Both the position numbers and the translations under genes were made by a program. A stretch of DNA of 25,257 nucleotides from CAZWSC01 sp964636385 (GTDB lineage: Bacteria; Eisenbacteria; RBG-16-71-46; CAIMUX01): contig CAZWSC010000013.1 in assembly GCA_964636385.1 (NCBI GenBank), positions 1 to 25,257 on the forward strand, read 5' to 3'. Below are positions 14,432-22,647 of this stretch, piece by piece. Below the pieces are notes generated by a model. That model had not been told where the DNA came from, ran no database searches, and saw only the letters and a program-made list of their open reading frames with translations. Numbering within the stretch: the first letter of the stretch is position 1; each line of letters starts with the position of its first letter.

Positions 14432-15742
14432 TTACGCCTTCATATCCATCGTCCCGTTCAGGTACGCCTCATAGGCTGTCAGATCGAAGTGACCGTGCCC
14501 CGAGAGGTTGAACAGGATCACCCGCTTCTCGCCGGACTCGCGGGCGGCCAGCGCATGCCTGACGGCGCTGTGGACCGCATGTGAGGACTCCGGAGCAGGC
14601 ACGGTACCCTCGCACCGGGCGAACTTCACCGCACTCTCGAAGACCTCACCCTGGTGGTAGGCCTCCGCCTCGATCAGACCGGCGGCCAGAAGGTGGCTCA
14701 CCAGCGGTGCCGAGCCGTGGTAGCGCAACCCTCCGGCGTGGACAGGCCTCGGGATGAACTTGTGGCCGAGCGTGTGCATCAGCAGAAGTGGCGTCAGGCC
14801 GATCACATCCCCGAAGTCATACTCCCGTTTACCGGTCGTAAGAGTGGCGCATGCCTGCGGCTCGACAGCGATGACACGCAGGGAGTTGCCTCCGTTCCTG
14901 AGCTTGTCCTTCAGGAACGGGAAGGCCAGCCCGGCGAAGTTGCTGCCTCCGCCGTGGCACCCGATGATGATGTCCGGGTACTCGCCGGCGATCTCCATCT
15001 GCTTCACCGCCTCCTGCCCGATTATTGTCTGGTGAAGCAGGACGTGGTTCAGAACACTGCCCAGGGCATACTTGGTATCGTCCCTGCCCGCGGCATCCTC
15101 CACCGCCTCGGATATCGCGATTCCGAGACTGCCCGGCGAATCCGGATCCTCGGCCAGCACCTGGCGCCCGGAGTTGGTCTCGGTGGAGGGACTGGGCACA
15201 ATCTCCCCCCCGTAAGTAAGCATCATGATCCTGCGGTAAGGCTTCTGGTCATAGCTGGCACGGACCATGTAGACCTTGCACTCCATCCCCATCAGCCTGC
15301 ATGCGCAGGAAAGGGCGCTGCCCCATTGTCCCGCACCGGTCTCCGTGGCAAGCCTTTTCACACCCTCCTGCCGGTTCATGTAGGCCTGCATGAGGGCGGT
15401 GTTGAGCTTGTGGCTGCCAACGGGGCTCACGTGCTCGGACTTGTAGTAGATGTGCGCCGGGGTGTCGAGGTACGACTCCAGCGCCCGCGCCCGGAAAACG
15501 GGGCTGGGCCGGTACAGCCTGTAGATCTGGCGAACCTCGTCGGGGATCTCGACCGTCGGCTCCTGTGAGACCTCCTGCCTGATAAGCCCCATGGGGAATA
15601 TCGGAGCCAGAAGCTCGGGCCCTATCGGCTCCCTCGTGACCGGATGCAGCGGAGGGGCGAGCGGCGTTGGGAGATCGGGCGCAATGTTGTAGAAGTGTGT
15701 TGGGATCTCCGACTCTGGCAGCGTAATCTTCGTATCGATCAT
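14432..15742 (-). CDS. trpB: TrpB2-type tryptophan synthase beta chain
   Basis: This is a PLP enzyme that joins indole and serine (in some lineages perhaps phosphoserine) to make tryptophan. The 436-residue length and the long N-terminal segment (THFYNIAPDLPTPLAPPLHP, then RPSPVFRARALE) mark the TrpB2 subgroup rather than the roughly 400-residue TrpB1. The Schiff-base lysine is Lys112 in SPVGSHKLNTAL. ATETGAGQWGSALS and the phosphate-binding loop GCHGGGSNFAG are intact, and SGHGHFDLTAYEAYL closes the protein. The ATG (15740-15742) has AGGAGAG upstream. No trpA or other trp gene is in the window, so it likely works without a TrpA partner as a free-indole salvage enzyme (inference from the subgroup). 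It is divergent from the carbonic anhydrase gene. Confidence 0.93.
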   Translation of the reverse strand: MIDTKITLPESEIPTHFYNIAPDLPTPLAPPLHPVTREPIGPELLAPIFPMGLIRQEVSQEPTVEIPDEVRQIYRLYRPSPVFRARALESYLDTPAHIYYKSEHVSPVGSHKLNTALMQAYMNRQEGVKRLATETGAGQWGSALSCACRLMGMECKVYMVRASYDQKPYRRIMMLTYGGEIVPSPSTETNSGRQVLAEDPDSPGSLGIAISEAVEDAAGRDDTKYALGSVLNHVLLHQTIIGQEAVKQMEIAGEYPDIIIGCHGGGSNFAGLAFPFLKDKLRNGGNSLRVIAVEPQACATLTTGKREYDFGDVIGLTPLLLMHTLGHKFIPRPVHAGGLRYHGSAPLVSHLLAAGLIEAEAYHQGEVFESAVKFARCEGTVPAPESSHAVHSAVRHALAARESGEKRVILFNLSGHGHFDLTAYEAYLNGTMDMKA

Positions 15743-15942
15743 GGCTCTCTCCTGTCAGGGTTTGGCGGTGTTCTGAAGGAGATCATCGGCACTTCTTCGC
15801 CCTTCGTTTAGGGTGCTGCCGCGAGGGGGTCGGGACATGGGATGATGTGCGCCCGGACCGGGAGTTGGATGCAGGACCGATCGAAGCACCGGCCAGTCGA
15901 AGGATGCCGGCCGGGCACACATGAACGGGAGGAGGCAGGGAT

Positions 15943-16581
15943 ATGATCACATCGGTTCCGGCCAGGGAGGCTCTGGCCCGACTTGGGGAGGGAAACCGGC
16001 GCTATGCGGAGGGCGCGGCAGGGCAGGTCATGCTGGCGAGCCATGACCGGCGCCGCGAACTGCTGAAGGGCCAGAAGCCCTTCGCTGCGATCCTTGGGTG
16101 CTCCGACTCACGCGTTCCGGTGGAGATCATATTCGACCAGGGGCCGGGAGAGCTTTTCGTGATCCGCGTCGCCGGGAACATTGTCGCCCCCTCCCAGATC
16201 GGCAGCATCGAGTACGCGGCGGAGCACCTTGGCGTGCGTCTGGTGGTGGTCCTCGGCCACACGATGTGCGGTGCCGTGCAGGCCACTCTGGACGAGCTGG
16301 GCCGGCCGGTCACCTCGCGCTCCCGCAACATCCACTCCATCGTGGACCGGATCGAACCTGTGGTTAAGGATCTCATGGCAACCGACCTGCGCAACAACCC
16401 CGATGCGCTGGTACGCGAGGCCGTCCTGGCGAATGTCAGGGATGCCGCGGCAAATCTCAGGAACGGGTCCGAGATCATCCGACAGCTGATCAGAGAAGAC
16501 GGCCTTCTCGTCGTGGGAGCCAGGTACTCGCTGGACAGCGGGCTGGTGGACTTCTTCGACGGCGTGCCTGAAGGGTGGTAG
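15943..16581 (+). CDS. beta-class carbonic anhydrase
   Basis: The 212-residue product interconverts CO2 and bicarbonate. It has the beta-class zinc site: Cys53 in GCSDSRVP (with the Asp55/Arg57 dyad), and His106 and Cys109 in GHTMCGAV. The helical EALARLGEGNRRYAEG opening and IRVAGNIVAPSQIGSIEYA stretch are typical of the bacterial clade. No signal peptide is visible, so it is cytoplasmic. The ATG (15943-15945) follows GGGAGGAGG about 8 nt upstream. It is monocistronic, divergent from trpB2 and convergent with rpe 39 bp away. Supply of bicarbonate for carboxylases is a plausible role, but the sequence does not show which. Confidence 0.95.
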   Translation: MITSVPAREALARLGEGNRRYAEGAAGQVMLASHDRRRELLKGQKPFAAILGCSDSRVPVEIIFDQGPGELFVIRVAGNIVAPSQIGSIEYAAEHLGVRLVVVLGHTMCGAVQATLDELGRPVTSRSRNIHSIVDRIEPVVKDLMATDLRNNPDALVREAVLANVRDAAANLRNGSEIIRQLIREDGLLVVGARYSLDSGLVDFFDGVPEGW

Positions 16582-16620
16582 GAGACGGCCGCGGATGATC
16601 CGGACAGCCGCCTGCTTCGG

Positions 16621-17367
16621 TTACGTCCGGGCAGCCTGGGCACCTCGGGGGCCAGGCAGGATCCCCGACAGCCCACGCCACGCAGCAACAGGATCCTCCC
16701 GGGCGAAGATCGCGCTCCCCGCAACCAGCCAGCGCGCTCCTGCACGCACGACCTCCGGGGCGGTCGACTCGTCGATCCCCCCGTCCACCTCCAGGATCGG
16801 AGAGACGCCGAGTTCACGGCAGATCTCCGCTGTCTTCTCAAGGCGATCCAGGGCGTCGGGCATGAATGACTGCCCGCCGAATCCGGGCTCGACACTCATG
16901 ATCAGGATCAGGTCCACGTGCGGGGCCCATCGCGGCAACAGGGGTCGCAGCGGAGTGGAGGGGCGAAGCGACACGCCAAGCCCAATCCCCAGGCGCGCAG
17001 CCTCGGCGGCCGCCTCTTCGGGCTCGAGATCCAGTTCCGCGTGGACCGTGCAGAGGTCGCTTCCGGCACGGGCAAAGGGTTCCATGTACCGCATCGGCTC
17101 GGTGATCATGAGGTGCGTGTCCAGGAAGGCCCTCGTACTGCGGCGGATCGACTGTACAAGAGGAGGGCCGAAGGTGATGTTCGGCACGAAGTGGCCGTCC
17201 ATGACATCGAGATGGAACACCTCGACACCGGCCTCTTCCAGGGGTTTCATCGAGTCGGCCAGGGAGGCGAAGTCGGCCGAAAGAACGGATGGAAGGGCGA
17301 ACGAGCGGCTGCTCAGATCCTCCAGACGGCGGCGGTCTCCTGCTACGGTCCTCATGATGTCAGACAT
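16621..17367 (-). CDS. rpe: ribulose-phosphate 3-epimerase
   Basis: Rpe interconverts ribulose-5-phosphate and xylulose-5-phosphate in the pentose phosphate pathway. The 248-residue TIM barrel has all key motifs: PSVLSADFASL, HLDVMDGHFVPNITFGP (metal-binding His and catalytic Asp), DTHLMI (metal His), MSVEPGFGGQSF (phosphate loop), and LEVDGGIDEST (second catalytic Asp), with VAGSAIF near the end. I chose ATG 17365-17367 because GGAGGGGG lies upstream; an in-frame TTG eight codons earlier is less likely. The N-terminus is about 25 residues longer than usual. It is the last gene of the ruvB-to-rpe run, after the PASTA protein. Confidence 0.95.
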   Translation of the reverse strand: MSDIMRTVAGDRRRLEDLSSRSFALPSVLSADFASLADSMKPLEEAGVEVFHLDVMDGHFVPNITFGPPLVQSIRRSTRAFLDTHLMITEPMRYMEPFARAGSDLCTVHAELDLEPEEAAAEAARLGIGLGVSLRPSTPLRPLLPRWAPHVDLILIMSVEPGFGGQSFMPDALDRLEKTAEICRELGVSPILEVDGGIDESTAPEVVRAGARWLVAGSAIFAREDPVAAWRGLSGILPGPRGAQAART

Positions 17368-17447
17368 CCCTGCTGTCCCCCTCCTGAGCAATGTGTCGCG
17401 TCCGATACGTCCGCACTTCGGGGCTGAACCGCCGGGGGTCGTGAGAG

Positions 17448-18539
17448 TCAGCCCCTGTGACCCCGCGGCTGTCCGCCTGGAGCCGCACGTACCACGGTCA
17501 GGCTGATCTCCGACCCCGGCCAGACGGGCTCTCCCGGTGACGGCCTCTGTTCCAGCACCGAGCCCGACCTCCCGGAGCCGTCCGAGGTCTGCTGATCCAC
17601 CCGGAATCCATTACCACGAAGCCAGGCCGCAGCCTCGGCGCCGTCCCGTCCCCGGAGATCGGGCATGGCGAAAGGTGTCGGCGTGCGGAGCCGGCTGACG
17701 AGGAGCGCCACGTCCGACGTCGCAGGCGCATCCGTGCCAGCCTGCGGCGAGAGGGCAAGCACCTGTCCGGGTGGCACCAGGTTCGTCGCAGCCTCGCGGA
17801 GTTCACGAACCCTGAGCCCGGATGCCGACAGGCTGATCTCCGCCATCCGCAGACTCAGCCCCACGACGTCCGGGACCTTGCGGTCAAGTCCGCCGAGGCT
17901 GGGGGTCAGGTGGATCCTGCGCCCGGCCTTGACCGACATGCCGACTGGCGGCGAGACCTCCAGGACCCTTCCCCCCGGCACTGCCGGGTGGTGGCGCCCC
18001 GCCGCACTGGCGGGCCGCAGCCCCATCCCGGTAAGGCGGCCCTCCGCCTCAGCCATCTCCAGGCCGGCAACAGGGGGGATCACCACCTCGTTGCCAAGCA
18101 GAACCACCCTGGGCATCAGTACGCGGTCGAAGAGAACTACACCACCAAGCACTCCCGCACCCATCGCCACGATCACCATGACGGCCCAGAGGAACCTTAC
18201 AAGCATCCGGACGATTATGGGGCGCCCTGGTCCTCCCTGCGCGACCCTCTCATCCCCGTCGGCATCCCGGGCCCCCTCCGCCCGCTCCTGCCGCCCTTCC
18301 GGATCCCGCCGGGCTTCTTCGGACTGACGGTGTTGCCGCAGGCCGACGGGCTTCTTACCTTGCCCGGATGACCCTCTCTTGACGGGATCCCGGTCCCCCG
18401 TGCCTACTCCCTCGCCGGACTGAGGACGCGCGAAGACACCTCGTCCGCCTCGCCCGACACTCCCGACCCCAGGTTCAAAAACCCCCCGCGGCTTCCGCCG
18501 CCCGGATTGCGGCTCTCCCTTGTCTCTCTCCTCATCCAT
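17448..18539 (-). CDS. membrane-anchored PASTA-domain protein without a kinase domain
   Basis: The 363-residue product starts with about 110 polar, Arg/Glu/Gly-rich residues. One transmembrane helix follows (about 113-137, LVRFLWAVMVIVAMGAGVLG). Three extracytoplasmic PASTA modules come next: about 146-213 (VVIPPVAGLEMAEAEGRL), 221-283 (KVPDVVGLSLRMAEISL) and 290-351 (FAMPDLRGRDGAEAAAWL). Each has the expected strand-helix-GLR-strand pattern and a PxxGxxV/I ending. PASTA domains bind peptidoglycan or beta-lactams in PBPs and PknB-type kinases; here neither enzyme domain is present. The ATG (18537-18539) overlaps the rsmB stop by 8 nt. A role in sensing or binding the cell wall is inference. 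The basic N-terminus is low complexity, and a start nearer the helix cannot be excluded. Confidence 0.85.
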   Translation of the reverse strand: MDEERDKGEPQSGRRKPRGVFEPGVGSVGRGGRGVFARPQSGEGVGTGDRDPVKRGSSGQGKKPVGLRQHRQSEEARRDPEGRQERAEGARDADGDERVAQGGPGRPIIVRMLVRFLWAVMVIVAMGAGVLGGVVLFDRVLMPRVVLLGNEVVIPPVAGLEMAEAEGRLTGMGLRPASAAGRHHPAVPGGRVLEVSPPVGMSVKAGRRIHLTPSLGGLDRKVPDVVGLSLRMAEISLSASGLRVRELREAATNLVPPGQVLALSPQAGTDAPATSDVALLVSRLRTPTPFAMPDLRGRDGAEAAAWLRGNGFRVDQQTSDGSGRSGSVLEQRPSPGEPVWPGSEISLTVVRAAPGGQPRGHRG

Positions 18540-19971
18540 TGCCCGAAGCGGCTCCCGCTGCGATTGCGATGAAGGCGTACGCGCCGTCCGTCCCGAACTC
18601 GCCCGGCAGCAGAAGCATCTCTCCTTCCCGTAATCTGGCCTTCTCCGGAACCAGGTCCGGAAGAACACCCGGGCTCCAGCCCGGGTTCGTGGAGAGGAAG
18701 CGATCGCGCTGTGCGGTCGTCTCCTCGGGTTCCACAGTGCAGACACTATAGACCAGCCAGCCTCCCGGGACGACCCCGCCTGCAGCGGAGTCGAGCAGAG
18801 CCGACTGGATGCCGGCCAGCCTGGCAACCTCCGTTTCGCTGCAACGCCACTTCAGATCAGGGCGGCGGCGTATCACACCGAGATTCGAGCAGGGGGCATC
18901 CACCAGCGCGCCATCCCACGGCGGGCGAACAGGCAGGGATCTTCCATCCGCGGCGACCGGGAGGAGCAAGGCATGAGCCATGTTCGCGGACTCGTCCTTC
19001 GTCCGCCACCCTATCCTCGAGAGGCCAGCAGCCGCCCTGCGCAGGCGTCCGGCCGAAAGATCGAGCGCGATGACCCTGGCGCCTGATCCCGCGTTCTCCA
19101 GAAGTGCACCTGTCTTCGTTCCGGGTGCGGCGCATAGATCCAGAACAAGCCCTTGAACACGCGGCACCAGGCGCGTGACCAGGACCCCGCTGCCGTCCTG
19201 GATCGTCCACGCGCCGGCCGCGAAGTCCGGATGATCCGCAGGCTTCGACCCAGCGGGAAAGCGCGCCGTGCCCGGGATCCATCCCTCGTGAGCCCCCTCC
19301 GGAGGCCACGTACTGACGCGATCTGCAGGTTCGAAACCGGGATTCCTGCGGATCCAGTAGTCCGGAAGCTCGTTCCCCCAGGCCAGGATCGCCTCCGTTC
19401 TGTCCTGACCCCAGCGTTCGATCCACCGTTGTACAAGCCACAGCGGATGGGAGTACCCCAGGGCCAGGGCCTCCGCAGGCTCAACCGCCGCGCCATCACG
19501 CCCGACCGGTGCAATCCCGGCCTGCTCCCAGAGAGCCTGGGCGTCCCTCGAGATCCTGCGCAGCACCGCGTTTACCAGCCTTGTCGTCCCGGCGTGGCCG
19601 AAGGCGGAGGCCAGGTTCACTGTGGAGTTGACCGCTGCGTACGCAGGGATCCACGGGATGAGCGCAAGCTGGGTAGCCCCGAGCCTGAGGATCCACCGTA
19701 TGGGCGCGGGCAGATCCCCGATCCCCCGACGCTCCATCAGGCCCTCGAGCATATGGTCCAGGCGCGTCCGGTGGCGGAGTGTCTCCAGGACGAGCACACG
19801 GAAGAGCCTCCTCTCGCCCGCGTCGGTCAGCTGGTTTTCCACCTGCTCGATCCGACCGGATGCGGGAAAGCCTCCTGCTTCCAGATCCATGAGAAGGCGC
19901 AGCGCCGCCCGCCTGGCAGGATCGGGCCGGGCGCGGCGGCGCGGTCTGCGCGATGACGGCGTGTCACTCAT
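18532..19971 (-). CDS. rsmB: 16S rRNA (cytosine-967-C5)-methyltransferase RsmB
   Basis: RsmB methylates C967 of 16S rRNA. The 479-residue product has an N-terminal NusB-like RNA-binding domain (about 18-150: ARRAALRLLMDL, then AAVNSTVNLASAFGHAGTTRLVNAVLRR). A Rossmann methyltransferase domain follows, with SAM motif LDLCAAPGTKT. Motif IV is DAPCSNLGVIRRRPDLKW, with the release cysteine in PCS (usually followed by G; here N). Motif VI is YSVCTVEPEE with the nucleophilic cysteine (usually TCS). The ATG (19969-19971) overlaps the fmt stop by 8 nt. A longer frame exists but is fmt in another phase. The fmt-rsmB pair is common in bacteria. Confidence 0.93.
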   Translation of the reverse strand: MSDTPSSRRPRRRARPDPARRAALRLLMDLEAGGFPASGRIEQVENQLTDAGERRLFRVLVLETLRHRTRLDHMLEGLMERRGIGDLPAPIRWILRLGATQLALIPWIPAYAAVNSTVNLASAFGHAGTTRLVNAVLRRISRDAQALWEQAGIAPVGRDGAAVEPAEALALGYSHPLWLVQRWIERWGQDRTEAILAWGNELPDYWIRRNPGFEPADRVSTWPPEGAHEGWIPGTARFPAGSKPADHPDFAAGAWTIQDGSGVLVTRLVPRVQGLVLDLCAAPGTKTGALLENAGSGARVIALDLSAGRLRRAAAGLSRIGWRTKDESANMAHALLLPVAADGRSLPVRPPWDGALVDAPCSNLGVIRRRPDLKWRCSETEVARLAGIQSALLDSAAGGVVPGGWLVYSVCTVEPEETTAQRDRFLSTNPGWSPGVLPDLVPEKARLREGEMLLLPGEFGTDGAYAFIAIAAGAASGNG

Positions 19972-20914
19972 CGAATCGCAGGCCCCGCCAGCCTCTCTGC
20001 CCGCGGGCCCAGTCGCGTGCTCCCTGTCGCCGCCTCCCCTCAGCCTGCACTTCGACCAGCTCCAGCAGCCCCGGATCGCAAACGACTCCGACACCGTCAC
20101 CGTGCGCCAGAAGTGTTCCCGGAGGGGTCGGGTCCGACGCCGCAGGGTGCACCGGCATGAGATGGACCGGTCGCGACGAGTGGATGCGCAACCGCCGTCC
20201 TGCCAGGAAGGCGTGCGCTCCGGGCCACGGTGTGAGAGCGCGGATGCGGCGCTCGACGACATCGGCGGGCATGTCCCACTGAACAAGGCCGTCGACCCTG
20301 GTGAGTAGCGGTGCATACGTTGCACCTTCTTCAGGCTGTACAACCGGCAGCAGAAGCCCTGCTTCCTCCAGGCCCAGGGATCGCAGCACCAGGCGGCCTC
20401 CCATCGCTGCCAGTCTGTCCGTGAGGCTGCCCCCGGTATCGTCGTGCCTTATCTCCATCATCTCCTGCAGGAGAATCGGCCCCGTATCGAGCCCCTCGTC
20501 CATGCGGAAGATCGTGACACCGGTCCACAGATCGCCCGCGTCGATCGCCGCTGTCACAGGAGAAGCGCCGCGGTGACGCGGCAGGAGCGATGCGTGCACA
20601 TTCCAGCACCCGTGAGGGGGCAGGTTGAGCAGGGGAGGCTTCAGGATGCGGCCGAACGCAGCAGTGATCACGACATCGGGCCGAAGAGCGCGGATCTCCT
20701 CCAGGGTCTCAAGCGAGTGCAGCCTGGCCGGCTGCAGAACAGGCAGGCCTGCGCGCCGGGCCGAGACGACGGCAGGAGGTTCGCGAAGCCCCAGGCCCCG
20801 TCCGGAACGCTGATCCGGCCTGCTGACAAGCCCGACCACCTCATGCCTGCCCCCGAGAAGGATCTCGAGGAGATCGGCCGCGAACTGCGGCGTTCCGAAG
20901 AAGAGGACGCGCAC
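19964..20914 (-). CDS. fmt: methionyl-tRNA formyltransferase
   Basis: Fmt formylates initiator Met-tRNA using 10-formyl-tetrahydrofolate. The 316-residue product has the N-terminal Rossmann formyltransferase domain (RVLFFGTPQFAADLLEILL, VSRPDQRSGRG). Catalytic residues Asn105 and His107 lie in NVHASLLPRHRGASPV and Asp143 in GLDTGPILL (E. coli 106, 108, 144). The C-terminal tRNA-binding OB domain includes RIRALTPWPGAHAFL. The start is GTG (20912-20914), 5 nt past the yajC stop and without a strong Shine-Dalgarno, so it probably relies on coupling. A def gene is not adjacent. Confidence 0.96.
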   Translation of the reverse strand: MRVLFFGTPQFAADLLEILLGGRHEVVGLVSRPDQRSGRGLGLREPPAVVSARRAGLPVLQPARLHSLETLEEIRALRPDVVITAAFGRILKPPLLNLPPHGCWNVHASLLPRHRGASPVTAAIDAGDLWTGVTIFRMDEGLDTGPILLQEMMEIRHDDTGGSLTDRLAAMGGRLVLRSLGLEEAGLLLPVVQPEEGATYAPLLTRVDGLVQWDMPADVVERRIRALTPWPGAHAFLAGRRLRIHSSRPVHLMPVHPAASDPTPPGTLLAHGDGVGVVCDPGLLELVEVQAEGRRRQGARDWARGQRGWRGLRFDE

Positions 20915-20919
20915 GCGGG

Positions 20920-21243
20920 CTACTTCGGGACGATCTGTGTCACGGCGCTGCGCGCTACCTCAACCTTGACGTCGTCCGCTATCCGCAGGACCACAACGTC
21001 TTCCTTCAGGCCGAGGATCTGGCCGTAGATCCCGCCCGATGTCAGGACACGGTCTCCGGTCTTGAGGGCCTTCAGCATCTCCTGGACCTGCTTCTGCCTC
21101 TTCTGCTGCGGCCTCAGTAGCAGGAAGTAGAAGATGAGCACGAACGACAGTATGAGCATGAGCTGAGGCAGGAACGGTGTACCACCCGGTCCCGCCCCTC
21201 CATCCTGGGCGAAGGCCGAAGCAGGCAGAATGAAGTCGATCAT
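20920..21243 (-). CDS. yajC: Sec translocon accessory subunit YajC
   Basis: YajC is a single-span inner-membrane protein of the SecDF-YajC complex. The 107-residue product has a short N-terminus, a hydrophobic helix (about 24-43, LPQLMLILSFVLIFYFLLLRPQ) with the family RPQQKRQKQ exit, then the soluble domain LKTGDRVLTSGGIYGQILGL. The ATG (21241-21243) has GGAGGA 9 nt upstream. Order tgt-yajC is typical, but secDF does not follow; fmt does. The stop is TAG at 20920-20922. Confidence 0.95.
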   Translation of the reverse strand: MIDFILPASAFAQDGGAGPGGTPFLPQLMLILSFVLIFYFLLLRPQQKRQKQVQEMLKALKTGDRVLTSGGIYGQILGLKEDVVVLRIADDVKVEVARSAVTQIVPK

Positions 21244-21263
21244 CAGGTTGATTCCTCCTTTTT

Positions 21264-22556
21264 TTACCCGGCGGTTTCCCGGGCTTCCCTTTCCCCGACG
21301 GCAAGCCGCTCCAGAGTCTCCCGTTTGAAGCGGGCGAACCTGCGTTCCTCGATGGCCGAGCGGATTCCCTCCATGAGTGTCTGATAGTAGCGGAGCGAGT
21401 GATGCGTTGCCAGCCGCAGACCGAGGATCTCCCCGGCCGCGAACAGGTGCCTCAGGTAGGCCCGAGTGAAGTTGCGGCAGGCCATGCAGTCACAGTCGGG
21501 ATCCAGCGGGCGCTGGTCCTCGGCATAAGCCGCGTTCCTGACCACCAGCTTCCCGCGCGAGGTGAAGACCGATCCCTTACGGGCATTCCGTGTGGGCAGC
21601 ACGCAGTCGAAGAGGTCGATCCCGGCCTCGACCGCCTCCAGGATGTCCTGCGGACGTCCGACGCCCATGAGATACCGCGGCTTATCCACGGGCAGCCAGG
21701 GAGTGGTCAGGGCCAGGATCTCCATCCCCAGGTCCATCGGCTCGCCCACAGCAAGACCGCCCACGGCGTATCCCGGCAGATCGAGCGCGGCGAGCTGCTC
21801 GCAGGACTCGCGCCGCAGATCCGGATGGACGCCTCCCTGCACGATTCCAAAGAGGGATGAGCGATCGGGGGCAGGTATCACCGGCCGGTGGGAGATCGCG
21901 CGGCAGTCTGTACAGAGAGCCTGCCCCACCGCGTCCCGCGCCGCTACGCCCCGGCTCGCACCCGCGTCGTAGTCGTCGACCATCGCTTCCCGCCACGTAT
22001 CGAGGCACTCGCGCGCCCAGCGGGTCGTGCGGGCGACATCCTCAGCGGCCCGATCGCGATCTGATGGATACGGCGTCAGGGTGTCGAAGGCCATCAGCAC
22101 GTCGGAGCCGAGCGCCAGCTGTATCTCCGTGGCAAGCCTGGGTGTGAAGGAGTGCCGCGATCCGTCCAGGTGTGACTGGAACTCCACACGGTCGTCCCGG
22201 ATCCGGTTCAGGCGTGCCAGGCTGAACACCTGGTAGCCGCCCGAGTCGGTCAGGATCGGCCCCCGCCACCCCATGAACCTGTGAAGCCCGCCCAGCCTGC
22301 GGATCCTCCCGTGTCCTGGGCGCAGGTACAGATGATAGGTGTTGGCGAGTATCATCCGGGAGCCGGTGTCGAGGATCTCCCCGGGCGCAAGCGTCTTCAC
22401 GGTCCCCTGCGTGCCCACAGGCATGAACGCGGGTGTCTGTATAACACCGGCATCGCTGCAGTCGCAGTCATCGCCCTGCCGGCGTCGAAAGGCGAGAACA
22501 CCCCGTCTGGCGTGCGTCCCCGGATCGGAGGCAATGATGTCGAACCTCATGGTCAT
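21264..22556 (-). CDS. tgt: queuine tRNA-ribosyltransferase (tRNA-guanine transglycosylase)
   Basis: Tgt swaps guanine-34 for preQ1 in tRNAs with GUN anticodons, the first tRNA-level step of queuosine synthesis. The 430-residue product has catalytic Asp104 (ILTDSGGYQVFS) and nucleophile Asp317 (LFDCVLPTRNARKG). The zinc site is Cys355, Cys357, Cys360 and His386 with the family spacing. GIVQGG and MGVGRPQDIL are present. It is about 55 residues longer than the E. coli enzyme (375). One short insert near residues 26-38 contains CDC. A larger one at about 190-233, just before SSLFGIVQGG, contains CTDC. I chose ATG 22554-22556; ATG 22548-22550 and GTG 22581-22583 are alternatives. Its neighbour queA performs the next step. 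Confidence 0.94.
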   Translation of the reverse strand: MTMRFDIIASDPGTHARRGVLAFRRRQGDDCDCSDAGVIQTPAFMPVGTQGTVKTLAPGEILDTGSRMILANTYHLYLRPGHGRIRRLGGLHRFMGWRGPILTDSGGYQVFSLARLNRIRDDRVEFQSHLDGSRHSFTPRLATEIQLALGSDVLMAFDTLTPYPSDRDRAAEDVARTTRWARECLDTWREAMVDDYDAGASRGVAARDAVGQALCTDCRAISHRPVIPAPDRSSLFGIVQGGVHPDLRRESCEQLAALDLPGYAVGGLAVGEPMDLGMEILALTTPWLPVDKPRYLMGVGRPQDILEAVEAGIDLFDCVLPTRNARKGSVFTSRGKLVVRNAAYAEDQRPLDPDCDCMACRNFTRAYLRHLFAAGEILGLRLATHHSLRYYQTLMEGIRSAIEERRFARFKRETLERLAVGEREARETAG

Positions 22557-22647
22557 CGGATGACTGACTGCCCCCTGCAACACCGTGGTGGCGGTGAAGC
22601 GCTCACAGGCCGGCCCGGACAGATGCCGACTCTCGTTGCGAAACTCA

